Source: Eunapius fragilis (taxonomy: Eukaryota; Porifera; Demospongiae; Spongillida; Spongillidae). From it: 64,000 nt of DNA. The translations under genes were made by a program, and so were the position numbers. The stretch's first letter is position 1, and the number at the start of each line of letters is the position of its first letter. The notes below the pieces were generated by a model that worked only from the letters and a program-made list of their open reading frames with translations, did not search any database and was not told the DNA's origin. The DNA is taken from NCBI GenBank assembly GCA_963681505.1, contig OY811982.1, positions 7,443,772-7,507,771 on the forward strand, in the 5' to 3' direction. Positions 23,975-33,925 of this stretch are shown here, piece after piece.

Positions 23975-24870
23975 GGGCATTAATCTCTCGTAAACTAAAA
24001 ACACACACCAAACCCATGAGCTACTATTAGAACAGTGGTACTCATCTTAAAGATACCTCAGGCACTCAATAGTCCAGGTCAAGAAGAATAAACAGCTTTA
24101 GCAAAAAAGGATACATGTAGCCTCCACTACAAGCTCATGTCCCGTGCCTATTCCTTCACTATAAATTCTGAGTGTGGGGAAGGTGTGGTTGAGTTACACT
24201 ACAGGTGGGCTAAAATAATCCTTCTCTTTGATGGGAGTATTAGAAACCACCATACTTTAACATTTTTCATTTCATATGCATGTCACACCCTTCAGGTATA
24301 TGTAAATACACATGGTAGGAAACCAGTATGGTGACAAACGTTAGGAGAGCCCCTCTTGCCTGGGTTGAATTTTAGACCTTCCGCCGGCTCTGATTATTGT
24401 CTAAATATGTATGACAAAATACAGATGCACACTTCACCTTCTAGCTTCAGAACAGTTTCCATTGTTAGGAGACGAGTGATAGAGCACAATTCATCCCGTG
24501 TAACCATCCTTGAAAATCTATGAATAAGGGAACATGATTTCAAATAGTGCTCCCCTGCATGTGGTGCTATAACCACCAATACAGGTATGAAATGGAAAAC
24601 AAAATGTTTATCATAGCCATCTATATGTATGTGCCAACACCAATTTGGACCCTAAAACTAATGTATGTTAGCATGAAGATATAAGCTTTGCCTACGCGAT
24701 GGCTTACTCATCGGTGATCGAACGCCATTACCCGAGGGCCACGTGGTACACTTATCCTTAAGTACATAAGTACACTGCAGCAGTTGTCTTGTGCTGCCTC
24801 CAATACCTCACTATCAGCCCTGCACGCACTGACGATACTGTACCATTTAGTCTCGTCCCCAGGCCAACAT
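23975..24870. repeat. Segmental repeat copy C (left part only)
   Basis: Homology to copies A and B continues for about 870 bases with internal deletions, then breaks. At 24850-24895 a piece matching the 'atcattac...gttggccc' stretch of the unit (22297-22330) lies in inverted orientation, so the array end was rearranged. Confidence 0.7.
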
Positions 24871-25884
24871 GACGTAATGATAATCATGTATTACGTAATA
24901 TCGCATCACTGAGGGCGGGTCCGGAACTCCCTCCCGCAATAATGGTTATGAAATAATTATTCATATGGGGCTGTGCAGAACAAGAGATAATATATTATCT
25001 CTGACAGTACCGGCTCGCATGAAAGTCACATCTAGCAACAACGGAACATAAGGCATACATGTACATGCATTCATGGTGTACAGCCCTACACTGAATGAAT
25101 TTGTATTGATGAAAGCGGTAAGGGTGTGCTACACTTACCAACAGCTTTCCTAACTCAACCATGAATATACTTTATTTTCCGTTGTTGCGAGCTGTTACTT
25201 TCCGCTGTTGCAAGCCGGTACTGTATTTTAAAAGTGAAACGCTTTCCGGGATTCTCTATCTTGAATTCTGCAAATACGCATGCTACATCACTTCTGAAAT
25301 CTCTGGTTCGGACATGGCACCCTCCCCTCATTAATTTCATGTCGGAACCCCTCTCGCCGAATTCCTGGATCCGCCATTGAATCCGAACTTTGCACGACAG
25401 CTAAACAGCTCGACAGTAAAGAAAAACCGCCCTATGTATGTCACCGTTTAGCATAGTGCACCACGACGCCACCGCTGGCGATGTAACTGCAGTGACATAT
25501 TTCTGGTTCGTATTGTATTTCAGTTTTGAAACGAACTGGTACCATGCAATATTCTCAGCCTGAACCAGGGTCGTGATACCAGTTAACAACCAGGCTGTTG
25601 ATTTAAACACCCATGATTCAGACTGTATTTCATTCCCACACCAGACTGTATTTCACCACCAGGTTTGATTCAGACCGGTTACTTTTGGCTGTGTATGCAT
25701 CATTGCAATTAATTGGTTAAATTTGGCGAGTCATCAATAGCGCGACTATTTTAAGACCAACCTCAGTGACAATTTCAATTTAATTGACGCCCGCGCCGTG
25801 TAGTACAAGCTGATTAAAAGTCGCTCTGTTGGTAGTAAGTTACCAAGTCTAACTCGTTCAATTAACAGTTACGAAACCGTCGAT
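24871..25884. other. Upstream region of the OAS-like gene
   Basis: About 1 kb without a recognised gene. It holds a perfect palindrome of twin GATA-type sites (about 24983-25002) and a duplicated 'cagactgtatttca' (near 25619 and 25643). The last 200 bases are CpG-bearing and could hold the promoter. The minus frame at 25155-25340 shows no known domain. Confidence 0.45.
24983..25002. promoter_or_regulatory. Perfect 20-base palindrome with two GATA-type sites
   Basis: AGAGATAATATATTATCTCT is its own reverse complement and carries AGATAA on both strands. A near copy with a different spacer lies at 33902-33925, so the pair brackets the OAS-like gene. GATA-factor binding is inference. Confidence 0.4.
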
Positions 25885-25958
25885 ATGGCTGCATGCGTGG
25901 CACGTGACGTAGATGGCAAAGACTGTGTAGAAAGTAAAGCGCCACCTACCTATCCCTC

Positions 25959-26317
25959 AGGGAGCAAAACTGGAAGCAGCTGAGCAAAGATCTGAATGCA
26001 GCAGCGTCACAAGCAGAGAAGGAGGAAGTGTTTCGCGCGTATCTTGCCAACGAGAAGACAAGCAATTTCATATTCAGTTTTGCGGGAGAGTGTAATGAGA
26101 AGTGGGTAGCTTCCGGGTAGCTTCCGGTAACGAGGATGCTGTGGTAGTGTCCACTTTAGCGAACACGCATGGATGCAAGCGCATCTTGGATGCATCCGAT
26201 CAGCTAGTGGTAGACAAGATGCAGCCAGGCTCAGGGCTCCGGATGCAACCACTTGATAAAATCATGTGTGCCAATAGCACTCCGATCGTGTCGTACGGTG
26301 ATGGTAAGTGTGACTAG
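25959..26317 (+). CDS. N-terminal region of the MYND/OAS-like gene (disturbed)
   Basis: The frame starting near 25959 reads a charged helix-rich stretch (LREQNWKQLSKDLNAAASQA...) to about 26118. An 11-base tandem duplication (GTAGCTTCCGG twice, about 26106-26127) then throws the reading into the frame of 26327-29260, where the text continues sensibly (ASGNEDAVVVSTLANTHGCK...). A TAG at 26315 separates it from the next ATG. An upstream ATG at 25885 (MAACVARDVDGKD) is a possible start in another frame; a 3' splice-like 'cctatccctcag' at 25949-25960 could join them. This is either a decayed N-terminus or a sequence with local errors. Confidence is for its belonging to the same gene. Confidence 0.5.
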
Positions 26318-26326
26318 CTAGGAAAG

Positions 26327-29260
26327 ATGGACTGTTCCCTAGGGTGCCATCTGGTGAAATATTGTTCTCAGAAGTGTCAGTGGGAGCATTTCCGAAAACA
26401 TGTAGGTGATTGCAAGTCAAGGTATGCTAAGAAGGCCTGGCTGAAGGGCAGTAAGTACGATACAACTGCAGAGGATGCCAGTGTGGAGCCCCAGATTGTA
26501 GATCGAAGATTCCACCCAAAGGCAATCCGGTTTCCATCCAGTGCCACGAGCCTTCCAACACCATGCAGTGCATGGACCAGCTACCATGAGTCTGCATACC
26601 TCGGAAATGAGGATGGAATGTTTAATGTCGCACATGTCTTGGCAGCTCGTAAAGATCACACACAGGCAGTTGTGTGGTGGAAAAGAGCGAGGCAGCATGG
26701 GCCTTCGTTGTTCGAGCTGTATCGCTGTTACCATCATGGGCATGGCTGCACACAAGATGATCTGGAAGCGAGAAAGTATTTGCAACAGGCTGCTGATAAA
26801 GACTATGGCCCTGCATGTGCTGCCTTGAGTGAGTGGTATTGTTCTGGCTGGGATAATGTTCTCCGTAAGAACCCAGAGAAACACGCGTATTGGTGCAAGC
26901 GGGCCACCATCTCATCAGAGAAGCATCTATTTCCCATCTATAGACACCCCTTAAGGAGCTTACTTGGGACAAATGCCACTCATGCCTGGTGGAAGTCCCT
27001 AAGAACAGTGGTGGAGTTAATGGAACCAAGCGGTGGAGGAACCAAGTCTGAGAGCAAAGCAAATGCTGAAGCAGATGACATACGAAAGTTTGCTTTTGAG
27101 GGAGCGGAGAAATTTATGATGCAAATCAATCTGACACCATCCAATGGAAGTGGCATGGGTGACTTCAGTTCAACTACACCGCATCATTCATTCCTTCTGA
27201 GAGCAGAGAGCTTGGCCCTAACATCAGAAGAACAGCTGCATCTGCAGGGCATTGTGCAGGAAATCAGAGACCTTCTGACCCGCAGCAGAGTGATCACCTC
27301 AGTGGAAGTATGTGGTTCATTTGGGAAAGGCACTGCTGTAAGTGGTAGTGCTGACCTAGACATGGTGGCGATAACTGCGAAATGCTTTGAGAGCAATATG
27401 TACCTGTCCCTGCAGCACCATGCAGCCACTCTACTTGAAGACCTCAAGGTGGATATAAAGGAGGATATAAAGTATAAGCCATTGGCTGTATCCTTCACAT
27501 ACAAGGATGTGGGGATTGATGTGGTACTAGCTAGCCCTAACATTGAGCCCCTTTCACAGTGTTACCTTCCACCACGTCCACGCTTCTTTCGTAGGCCCTC
27601 GTTATCTGTTCAAGAGTGTGCCTTCCTTCGTGCACAGCCCCCACTGTTTGGTGCTGTTGTACGACTATTGAAGAACTGGCGATCAAGTGCAGAGAACTGG
27701 CCTCGTCACAGCAGGCCACGTTCCTATTTACTGGAGCTTATTGCATTAGCAGCAGTTCAGAAAGTCAATGCCTCGCAGTTCACTGAAGAAGCTGTCCGCG
27801 GTGGCTTTGTTACTTCACTTGAGTTGCTGCTGCAGGTAATCAGTGGCAACCTGAAGCTGTACTGGGTTGTCAACTACCCTGAATATAGCATCCAGTTTGA
27901 GAACCATGATGGGCCGATCATGATGGATCCCTTCGATCCCACTAACAACTTGGCTGGGTTTCTTCAGATCCAGGATTGGCGTCCCCTGTGCCAGCTGGCT
28001 GAGCAGACCCTCATTGCAATAAGAGATCACAACCTCGTGCAGAGAGTCATCCATATTACACCAACTGTTGAGCACAGTGTGTCTACTATCTCTCCCCAGT
28101 ACAGGTTTTCGTGCTTCATTCTCAGAGCAGAGCAGTTTATAATCTCTGGAAATCTGGAGGAAGCACTGGATGCACTGGCAGCTGCGTCACAGATTGACAC
28201 CTCAAACATACAACTGCAAGGCATGTGGTATATTTGCATCACACAGCTGTTTGACGAAGAACATATGGCAATTAAGCAATCATCATTGACAGAAGCTGAT
28301 TTGCTTTTGAGATTGAAGGATGCTGTTGTGGATGCCGAACCAGTGTCCCGATTTGGGAAGGAAGTGAAGAAAGTGTTTGCCCAATCAACGAAAGCACCCG
28401 ATTATGTCACTAAGAACACGAGTGCATGCGAGGAGATGGACATCCCATTCTCGACTTACATGTGTTCGCGTGATGAGGTTGATAGCGACTTGTCGGAAGA
28501 GGAAGACATCCCGCGGATGGTGAAGCTGTTCCCTGAGCCCAGTGAGGACAAGCTCTACACTCCACAAGTCACCAGTGTAGTTTGGAAATCAGCTTTTAAG
28601 GATGGATTGTACCGTGCATGGCTGATTTTGAAGCGACTGACCGATAAGATGCCTTCAAAAGAGCAGCGAGATATGTACACGAGGGCTAGTCTGCAGTATG
28701 TGTTGGCACATGATGCACTTTGTGTGGGAAGGGATGTTATAGGCCTTGACCGTATGACAGCTTCCATCCTGGCAACCGCTCAAACTACAACGCATCATGA
28801 GTTACCTGCCCTCGCCCTCGCTGCTGCTAAACGAGTGTTGAGAGATGTTTCATCAGAGATGCATGTCTTACCTCACTGTGGCCTCAGTCTACAAGTGGCA
28901 GCCAGCATTGTCCAAGTGCACATGTATGTGTGGATGCAGGCATGGCCCAAGGCTAGGGAAGCTCTGAAACCTCTATTGAAACGAGATGACTTGTGTAATC
29001 GAGCTGATGTTTGTTATTTTATTGGGAGTAACTTGATGTGGACAGGTGATCACGATGCAGCAATGTTGTGGCACGAACGAGGTATTGCAGCAGACCCCAC
29101 CTTCCATATCAACTTCTATGCACTCGGGTATGCAATGATTCACTCAAAGTCGACATTTAAAGCTGACCTGGTGCAAAAGTTGCTTATCATGAAGACTGCA
29201 GAGAAGCACTTGTGGCAGTACGTCAGGCAAGTGGTGCCAGAAGACAAAAAAGCGTTGTGA
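26327..29260 (+). CDS. MYND-like / Sel1 / OAS-like nucleotidyltransferase / TPR protein segment
   Basis: A 977-codon frame from ATG 26327. Residues 3-29 carry the second half of a MYND-like zinc finger (C7...YCSQKC..W..H...C29). Residues about 88-195 are Sel1/TPR-like repeats (ARKYLQQAADKDYGPACAAL). Residues about 300-550 form an OAS-like polymerase-beta-type nucleotidyltransferase: GSFGKG at 330-335, D343 and D345 (DLD), a likely third Asp at 398, an OAS1-C-like RPRSYLLELIALAA near 463-477, and DPFDPTNNLAG at 534-544. In 2'-5' oligoadenylate synthetases these Asp bind two metals and link ATP into oligoadenylate (family knowledge). TPR-like helices follow (about 590-977). The product made, if any, is unknown. 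The frame has no introns and ends at an A6 run, after which the text continues in another frame. Confidence 0.85.
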   Translation: MDCSLGCHLVKYCSQKCQWEHFRKHVGDCKSRYAKKAWLKGSKYDTTAEDASVEPQIVDRRFHPKAIRFPSSATSLPTPCSAWTSYHESAYLGNEDGMFNVAHVLAARKDHTQAVVWWKRARQHGPSLFELYRCYHHGHGCTQDDLEARKYLQQAADKDYGPACAALSEWYCSGWDNVLRKNPEKHAYWCKRATISSEKHLFPIYRHPLRSLLGTNATHAWWKSLRTVVELMEPSGGGTKSESKANAEADDIRKFAFEGAEKFMMQINLTPSNGSGMGDFSSTTPHHSFLLRAESLALTSEEQLHLQGIVQEIRDLLTRSRVITSVEVCGSFGKGTAVSGSADLDMVAITAKCFESNMYLSLQHHAATLLEDLKVDIKEDIKYKPLAVSFTYKDVGIDVVLASPNIEPLSQCYLPPRPRFFRRPSLSVQECAFLRAQPPLFGAVVRLLKNWRSSAENWPRHSRPRSYLLELIALAAVQKVNASQFTEEAVRGGFVTSLELLLQVISGNLKLYWVVNYPEYSIQFENHDGPIMMDPFDPTNNLAGFLQIQDWRPLCQLAEQTLIAIRDHNLVQRVIHITPTVEHSVSTISPQYRFSCFILRAEQFIISGNLEEALDALAAASQIDTSNIQLQGMWYICITQLFDEEHMAIKQSSLTEADLLLRLKDAVVDAEPVSRFGKEVKKVFAQSTKAPDYVTKNTSACEEMDIPFSTYMCSRDEVDSDLSEEEDIPRMVKLFPEPSEDKLYTPQVTSVVWKSAFKDGLYRAWLILKRLTDKMPSKEQRDMYTRASLQYVLAHDALCVGRDVIGLDRMTASILATAQTTTHHELPALALAAAKRVLRDVSSEMHVLPHCGLSLQVAASIVQVHMYVWMQAWPKAREALKPLLKRDDLCNRADVCYFIGSNLMWTGDHDAAMLWHERGIAADPTFHINFYALGYAMIHSKSTFKADLVQKLLIMKTAEKHLWQYVRQVVPEDKKAL

Positions 29261-30086
29261 TGTGATGTACGATCTGGTCAATTTGGCAATATTTTCTAGG
29301 AATTTTCAGGAAGCTCACCACATATTGGAGATGGCTATTGAAGCAGATATTTGGCGCACTCACATCTACGATGAACCAAGCGACTGTGGTGGTAAGAAGA
29401 CTCTGCTGGTTATTGCAACTCTAATGGAGGTGGCTGGATGTGATCCTAAGAGAAATCTATTTTTAGCCACTCTGCGAACAAAACTGTGTGGAAATCCACT
29501 CTTGATTAGTCTTGATATTGCAACACAACTGAAGAATGTGTCAAGTACATTTCTGCATACCATGAGGGATTGTGTCTCTCAGAGTATGACCACATCGTTT
29601 TGGAGTGGCAACAAATCAGAATCTGAATTTGCTGCTAACATTCTAAAGAATATGGCACAAAGTAAAGACAGTGATGACAGTGTTGGCAAGGAAGATGATG
29701 TGAATGAAGTGCAGGGGGAGAAGCAGAAGGGCATACAACATATTGTGGTGGACTGCGAAGGGTCTGGTGATTTCCTTTCATTGGGAGAAGCACTCAGGAG
29801 TGGTTGCATTGCCACTGGCACAGTGATTACAATGAAAGGAGGCACGTACAAGGAGACCATAGGCCTTTGCATAAAGCATGAACACCTCACCATGAGAGCA
29901 GAGAACAGTAAAGAGAGGGTCATTATTAAGTCATATGATGGGATTTGCGTGGAGGCCAGTCATGTGACCCTGTCAGGGTTATCGGTGGACCTTTTGAGTC
30001 CCAAGGGTTACGATGGTGTTGATGAATTGGATGGTCATGCCATCTATGTACGAGCAGGCACAGCCGTGGTGCTGGAAAACTTGTAG
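29253..30086 (+). CDS. TPR-like helices and start of the beta-helix (same gene, shifted frame)
   Basis: After AAAAAA (29246-29251) the coding sense continues in the frame beginning CGT TGT GAT GTG ATG TAC at 29253; one A fewer would join the two frames. The segment gives helical text (DLVNLAIFSRNFQEAHHILE), a charged linker (DSVGKEDDVNEV) and, from about 29740, the first turns of a right-handed beta-helix (GSGDFLSLGEALRSG, GTYKETI), as in pectate-lyase-like and F-box-11-like proteins. It could instead be a separate short gene starting at ATG 29265, but the abutting frames and continuous helical pattern favour a single protein. Confidence 0.75.
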   Translation, partial: RCDVMYDLVNLAIFSRNFQEAHHILEMAIEADIWRTHIYDEPSDCGGKKTLLVIATLMEVAGCDPKRNLFLATLRTKLCGNPLLISLDIATQLKNVSSTFLHTMRDCVSQSMTTSFWSGNKSESEFAANILKNMAQSKDSDDSVGKEDDVNEVQGEKQKGIQHIVVDCEGSGDFLSLGEALRSGCIATGTVITMKGGTYKETIGLCIKHEHLTMRAENSKERVIIKSYDGICVEASHVTLSGLSVDLLSPKGYDGVDELDGHAIYVRAGTAVVLENL

Positions 30087-31182
30087 TGCTAATAGTGCGA
30101 CTGGTGCGGCAATCGGTATAGGGGACGTTGTGCAGTCTACTGAGATTGAGGTCACAATGGTGATGTGCAACGCAAAATCAAGTGTTGGCAGTGCAATTAT
30201 TTGTGCGGGTTCCCACACCAAGGTGCAGCTGCAGCAGTGCAATGGCACTCACTCCAAAATTGGGCTTGAGGTGCAAATGGGTGCCACAGCTCATGTGAGA
30301 AGCTCACACTTTTCTTGCAATGAGATTTCTGGCGTGCTTGTATGGCAACATGCGAGTGCAGAGACAATTATTGGACCAGATAACGTCATCCAGGACAATC
30401 AAGGTTCAGGAGCCCTGCTGGCGGTACGGGGCATCGTCTTTCATCATAACAAGGTCACTGGGAATAAGCTTTATGGGGTTACTGTCCAGCCTGATCCTGC
30501 CCCAGGTTTCAAAGATGTTGAGGTCAAGGTAGAAGACTGCGAACTCTTTCTGAATGGCTGGGGTGGAGTCCAGTTTTGTGAGGGGACGTGTGGTGTCATC
30601 TCGGGTTGCCACATAAAAGAGAACAATTTATGCGGCATCATGGTAGACATGGGTGTGGACAAGTTGAGCATTGCAGGTAACCGAATACAAGGTAATTACT
30701 CCCTGCAGGAAACTGGCATTATGATGTTGGGCAGGGCAAAAGTGGCAGGTGATAACAAGTTCAGCAACAATAGGGTGATTCCTGAAAAGGCAGTAGAGTA
30801 TTTGAAGACAATGAATGTATTGGAGTTGGTATGTAGCTACTGCAACGTCATAGCAATCAGAGAGTATTTCAAGAAGTGTGCCAAATGCAGACATGCTGCC
30901 TACTGTTCAATAGAATGTCAGAAAAAGCATTGGCCTGTCCACAAAACTGTCTGCAAGAGTGCGTCAATAGAATCTTGTAGCCAGAAGACGAAGGCTGGAC
31001 CATCACTGTTTTCCTCTTTTTTCACCATGAAACCCACCACTCAGAATCCATGGGATACCAAGCGCAAGGTGAAGGCGAATTGTGGGAATCAGGTTGCTGA
31101 GAGTATAGAGGTGTGGTATTTACACATTGTGCACTTTGTTAAGGTCATGCATGTCCAGATGTGGCCTTTTAATTCAAATTGA
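30082..31182 (+). CDS. Beta-helix core and C-terminal MYND zinc finger (same gene, shifted frame)
   Basis: The beta-helix continues in the frame beginning TGT AGT GCT AAT at 30082; one T fewer in 'aacttgt' would keep the frame. Turns of about 22-25 residues follow (GAAIGIGDVV, GSAIICAGS, SGVLVWQHAS, GVTVQPD, GGVQFCEGTCG, CGIMVDMG), typical of PbH1 repeats. Near 30829-30954 lies a complete MYND finger, CSYC...CAKC....YCSIEC...W..H...C, with all eight ligands. MYND fingers bind proline-rich peptides or act in methyltransferase and transcription complexes (family knowledge). The final 75 codons are unrecognised; the true end may lie in a later exon. Confidence 0.8.
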   Translation, partial: CSANSATGAAIGIGDVVQSTEIEVTMVMCNAKSSVGSAIICAGSHTKVQLQQCNGTHSKIGLEVQMGATAHVRSSHFSCNEISGVLVWQHASAETIIGPDNVIQDNQGSGALLAVRGIVFHHNKVTGNKLYGVTVQPDPAPGFKDVEVKVEDCELFLNGWGGVQFCEGTCGVISGCHIKENNLCGIMVDMGVDKLSIAGNRIQGNYSLQETGIMMLGRAKVAGDNKFSNNRVIPEKAVEYLKTMNVLELVCSYCNVIAIREYFKKCAKCRHAAYCSIECQKKHWPVHKTVCKSASIESCSQKTKAGPSLFSSFFTMKPTTQNPWDTKRKVKANCGNQVAESIEVWYLHIVHFVKVMHVQMWPFNSN

Positions 31183-32106
31183 ATTTTTAACAGATTTACT
31201 ATGCACTAAAAATCGTTTGATTATAACATGTTCTTCAACATTAATCATCCTAAAACTAAATTTTCTACAAACATAATTCATTTGTGTGTCATTGCTTTAA
31301 TCATTGTGTATTTACAGTTTACTTGTATGTCCCTGTGAACATGTTTATGCATTGTAGTGAGGTGTCCAGCAATTCATCATTGTCATTGTTATTTGAAATA
31401 ACTACCTCTCTTCCTCCCTTTCCTATCTCACCTAACACCATATTAACTCTCACATACTGTACAGCAGTGATGGTAATGGCCTACCTTGCAAAACTTGAAA
31501 GATCGTCTGGTTGAAAGGACATCAGCTAGTGGTGCTATGTAACACATACTTTGGAATGATATTGATAGTTCAGCACACACACACACACTGTTTACAATTA
31601 GTGTCTGAATGTAATTTTTTGTGCATGTGTGTGGTATGTTCCATCTAGAAGCAGGTCATTCAACAATTGCATGTGTGGAACTTTGTGTGTACATGGTTGT
31701 GTGTGTGGTTACTCAGAAACGGTTAAATGCCTGTTGTTATCTTATCACAGAAGTTATAACTGCTGTCCTTTTGCATAACTTGACCATTGAAAAATTGTCT
31801 CTGCTCTTTATTGGGCTCTCTCCACCATCCATTTCTGTAGTCCACGTTTTCTCAATGCTTACCATTCCGTCTTCTTTACCCTTATCTCAGCTCTGTGCAG
31901 TGAGCATAAATAAGGGCTTGTATTCCAAATTAAGGCATTCACAGAGGACTGATTAATCCTGCATGTACTAATACATGGGAAGTTTGAATCGCTATATCTT
32001 CCGAACAGTAAACACTATTGACTTCCTATTTCGTACTTCAACATGTACACTTCTTACTACACCATAATGACACCATAATGATTTCTCTATGGTAAAATTG
32101 TCCCCT

Positions 32107-32400
32107 AAGTTCACTGTCCCCTCCTTCCCATCACTGTCCCCTCCTTCCCATCACTGTCCCCCTCCTTCCCATCACTGTCCCCCTCCTTCCCATCACTTTC
32201 CCCCTCCTTCCCATCATTGTCCCCTCTTCTCCATCACTGTCCCCTCCTTCCCATCACTGTCCCCTCTTCTCCATCACTGTTCCTTACTGTCCCCACTGTC
32301 CCCTCCTCCCATCACTGTCCCCTCCTTCCCATCACTGTCCCCCTCCTTCCCATCACTGTCCCCTCCTTCCCATCACTGTTCCTTACAGTCCCCACTGTCC
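32107..32400. repeat. About 20-base minisatellite (TCACTGTCCCCTCCTTCCCA)n
   Basis: About 14 units with one-base length changes (CCCC/CCCCC) and a shorter 'ttccttactgtccccactgt' variant. It is strongly strand-asymmetric (pyrimidine on +). Frames across it are proline/serine low complexity and not genes. Confidence 0.9.
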
Positions 32401-33901
32401 CCTCCATCATGTTGTCATATCCTGGCAGACTGTTCTTCTCCCACTGGTATTGTACTTTCAGGGTATTCCCTCCTCCTCCCCGCAAACTTGTCAGTTAAAA
32501 ATAACTCCTCCTGAGTGTTAGTGACGTTTACATACCCAGGTGGTCTGCCAGCAGCTCAGGTTCCAGGCTCAGTGGGGCTGCCAATATGACCGTATGGTAT
32601 GGGCCAGGGATTGGACCCACCTTGATGAATAATGTGGCGTACCTCAAGCCAGCCTCCAGATGACAAACTCAAATGGAAAGCTTTGTGTGGTCATATAATG
32701 CCTACTGAAATGCAGACTATGGGACATTTGTATTTGGCTATGTACATGTATGGTGTTGTCACAAGTTTGTATGTTTATGAATCAAATGTGTTGTAGAAGG
32801 GCAAAGAGTTGGTACATGTATTCGAGAAGTAACTCAGGTCATTGCAGTTTCATATGTACTGCCCATTGAATTAGGAGGGTTATTAGTTGTGGGTTTTATG
32901 TAAACTTCTCCCATCCCTGAGGGCTAGTGAGAGAGATTGTTCCCGACAACTGGCCATGGAATAGGCTTGTACTTGTACATGTACACCCTTGACTTAATTC
33001 AGGTGATCAATGTGAAAGCATGCAGTTCAGGAATTGATTATCTGGCCGCGGCTAGACCATGCTGTGAATAAGGTCTAAAAGTTGTCTGCACATATGACCT
33101 ACATATATTGTCTCTCTTGTTACTCCTGTACTATATTTTTTGAATGAGCTCTGCATGATGTTGCCTGGAGGATGTTTGCCTTAAAACATCCACTGGTCTA
33201 TGAATGTGATAAAATGGTGACATGTAGCGGGCTTTTCCACTGTACTTTTGTGAACCTGATGTATAGCAACCATGCACAAGAGTTATTACATGTAGCTGTT
33301 CATATGTGTGCATGATATGACGCTTTCCTAAATTTGTTTTGTATATTTTAGAAATCATAAACAATGTACATCTCCTTGTAATCACACATGTCTAACTTCG
33401 TGTTTTTATCCCCGAATCCCACGATTATCAAAACCCACTATAGATTTTTGCTGATATGACCCAATTGCACCAGCACATTAAAAATGATATAGATGGGGTA
33501 AATAATCGTAAGCTACATGCATACAACAGAAATTTCTCCATGTGCTGTTTGATAGCTTCGAACGCTTTGGCTTTAAATGTACTCGAAAGAAACGGTAAAA
33601 CACCACTACCATTCTCATTCCCGCCTGATGTAGCGACACTTCGTGTTAAAATACTCAATCGGGTATCATGATTCAGTAGTTCCACTATTGTGTCGCGTGA
33701 GAAATGCACTTTGGTATCTGGGAACCAATAAAACGCTCAACTAAGTTTTCGCATGGTATGCAGGATATAGTTTTGATAGTGTTTCGGCAACAGCTGCATG
33801 TCAGGACCTGTTGTTATTATACACTAGTCTGGCACGCAGAATTTTTAATTTGTGCATTTGCGCTGCATCAATCCACATAAGCGTGGCGTACCGTAGTAGC
33901 A

Positions 33902-33925
33902 GAGATAATATATAGATTATCTCTG
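33902..33925. promoter_or_regulatory. Inverted pair of GATA-type sites
   Basis: AGAGATAAT and ATTATCTCT face each other across a 6-base spacer, a near copy of 24983-25002. Function is inference. Confidence 0.35.

Noticed and set aside
29246-29252. AAAAAAG as a programmed -1 slippery site
   Set aside because: The zero frame reads AAA AAA G, which does not fit the X XXY YYZ layout, and the needed shift is +1.
32089-32514. Pro/Ser-rich frames
   Set aside because: They are translations of the CT-rich minisatellite, without conservation.
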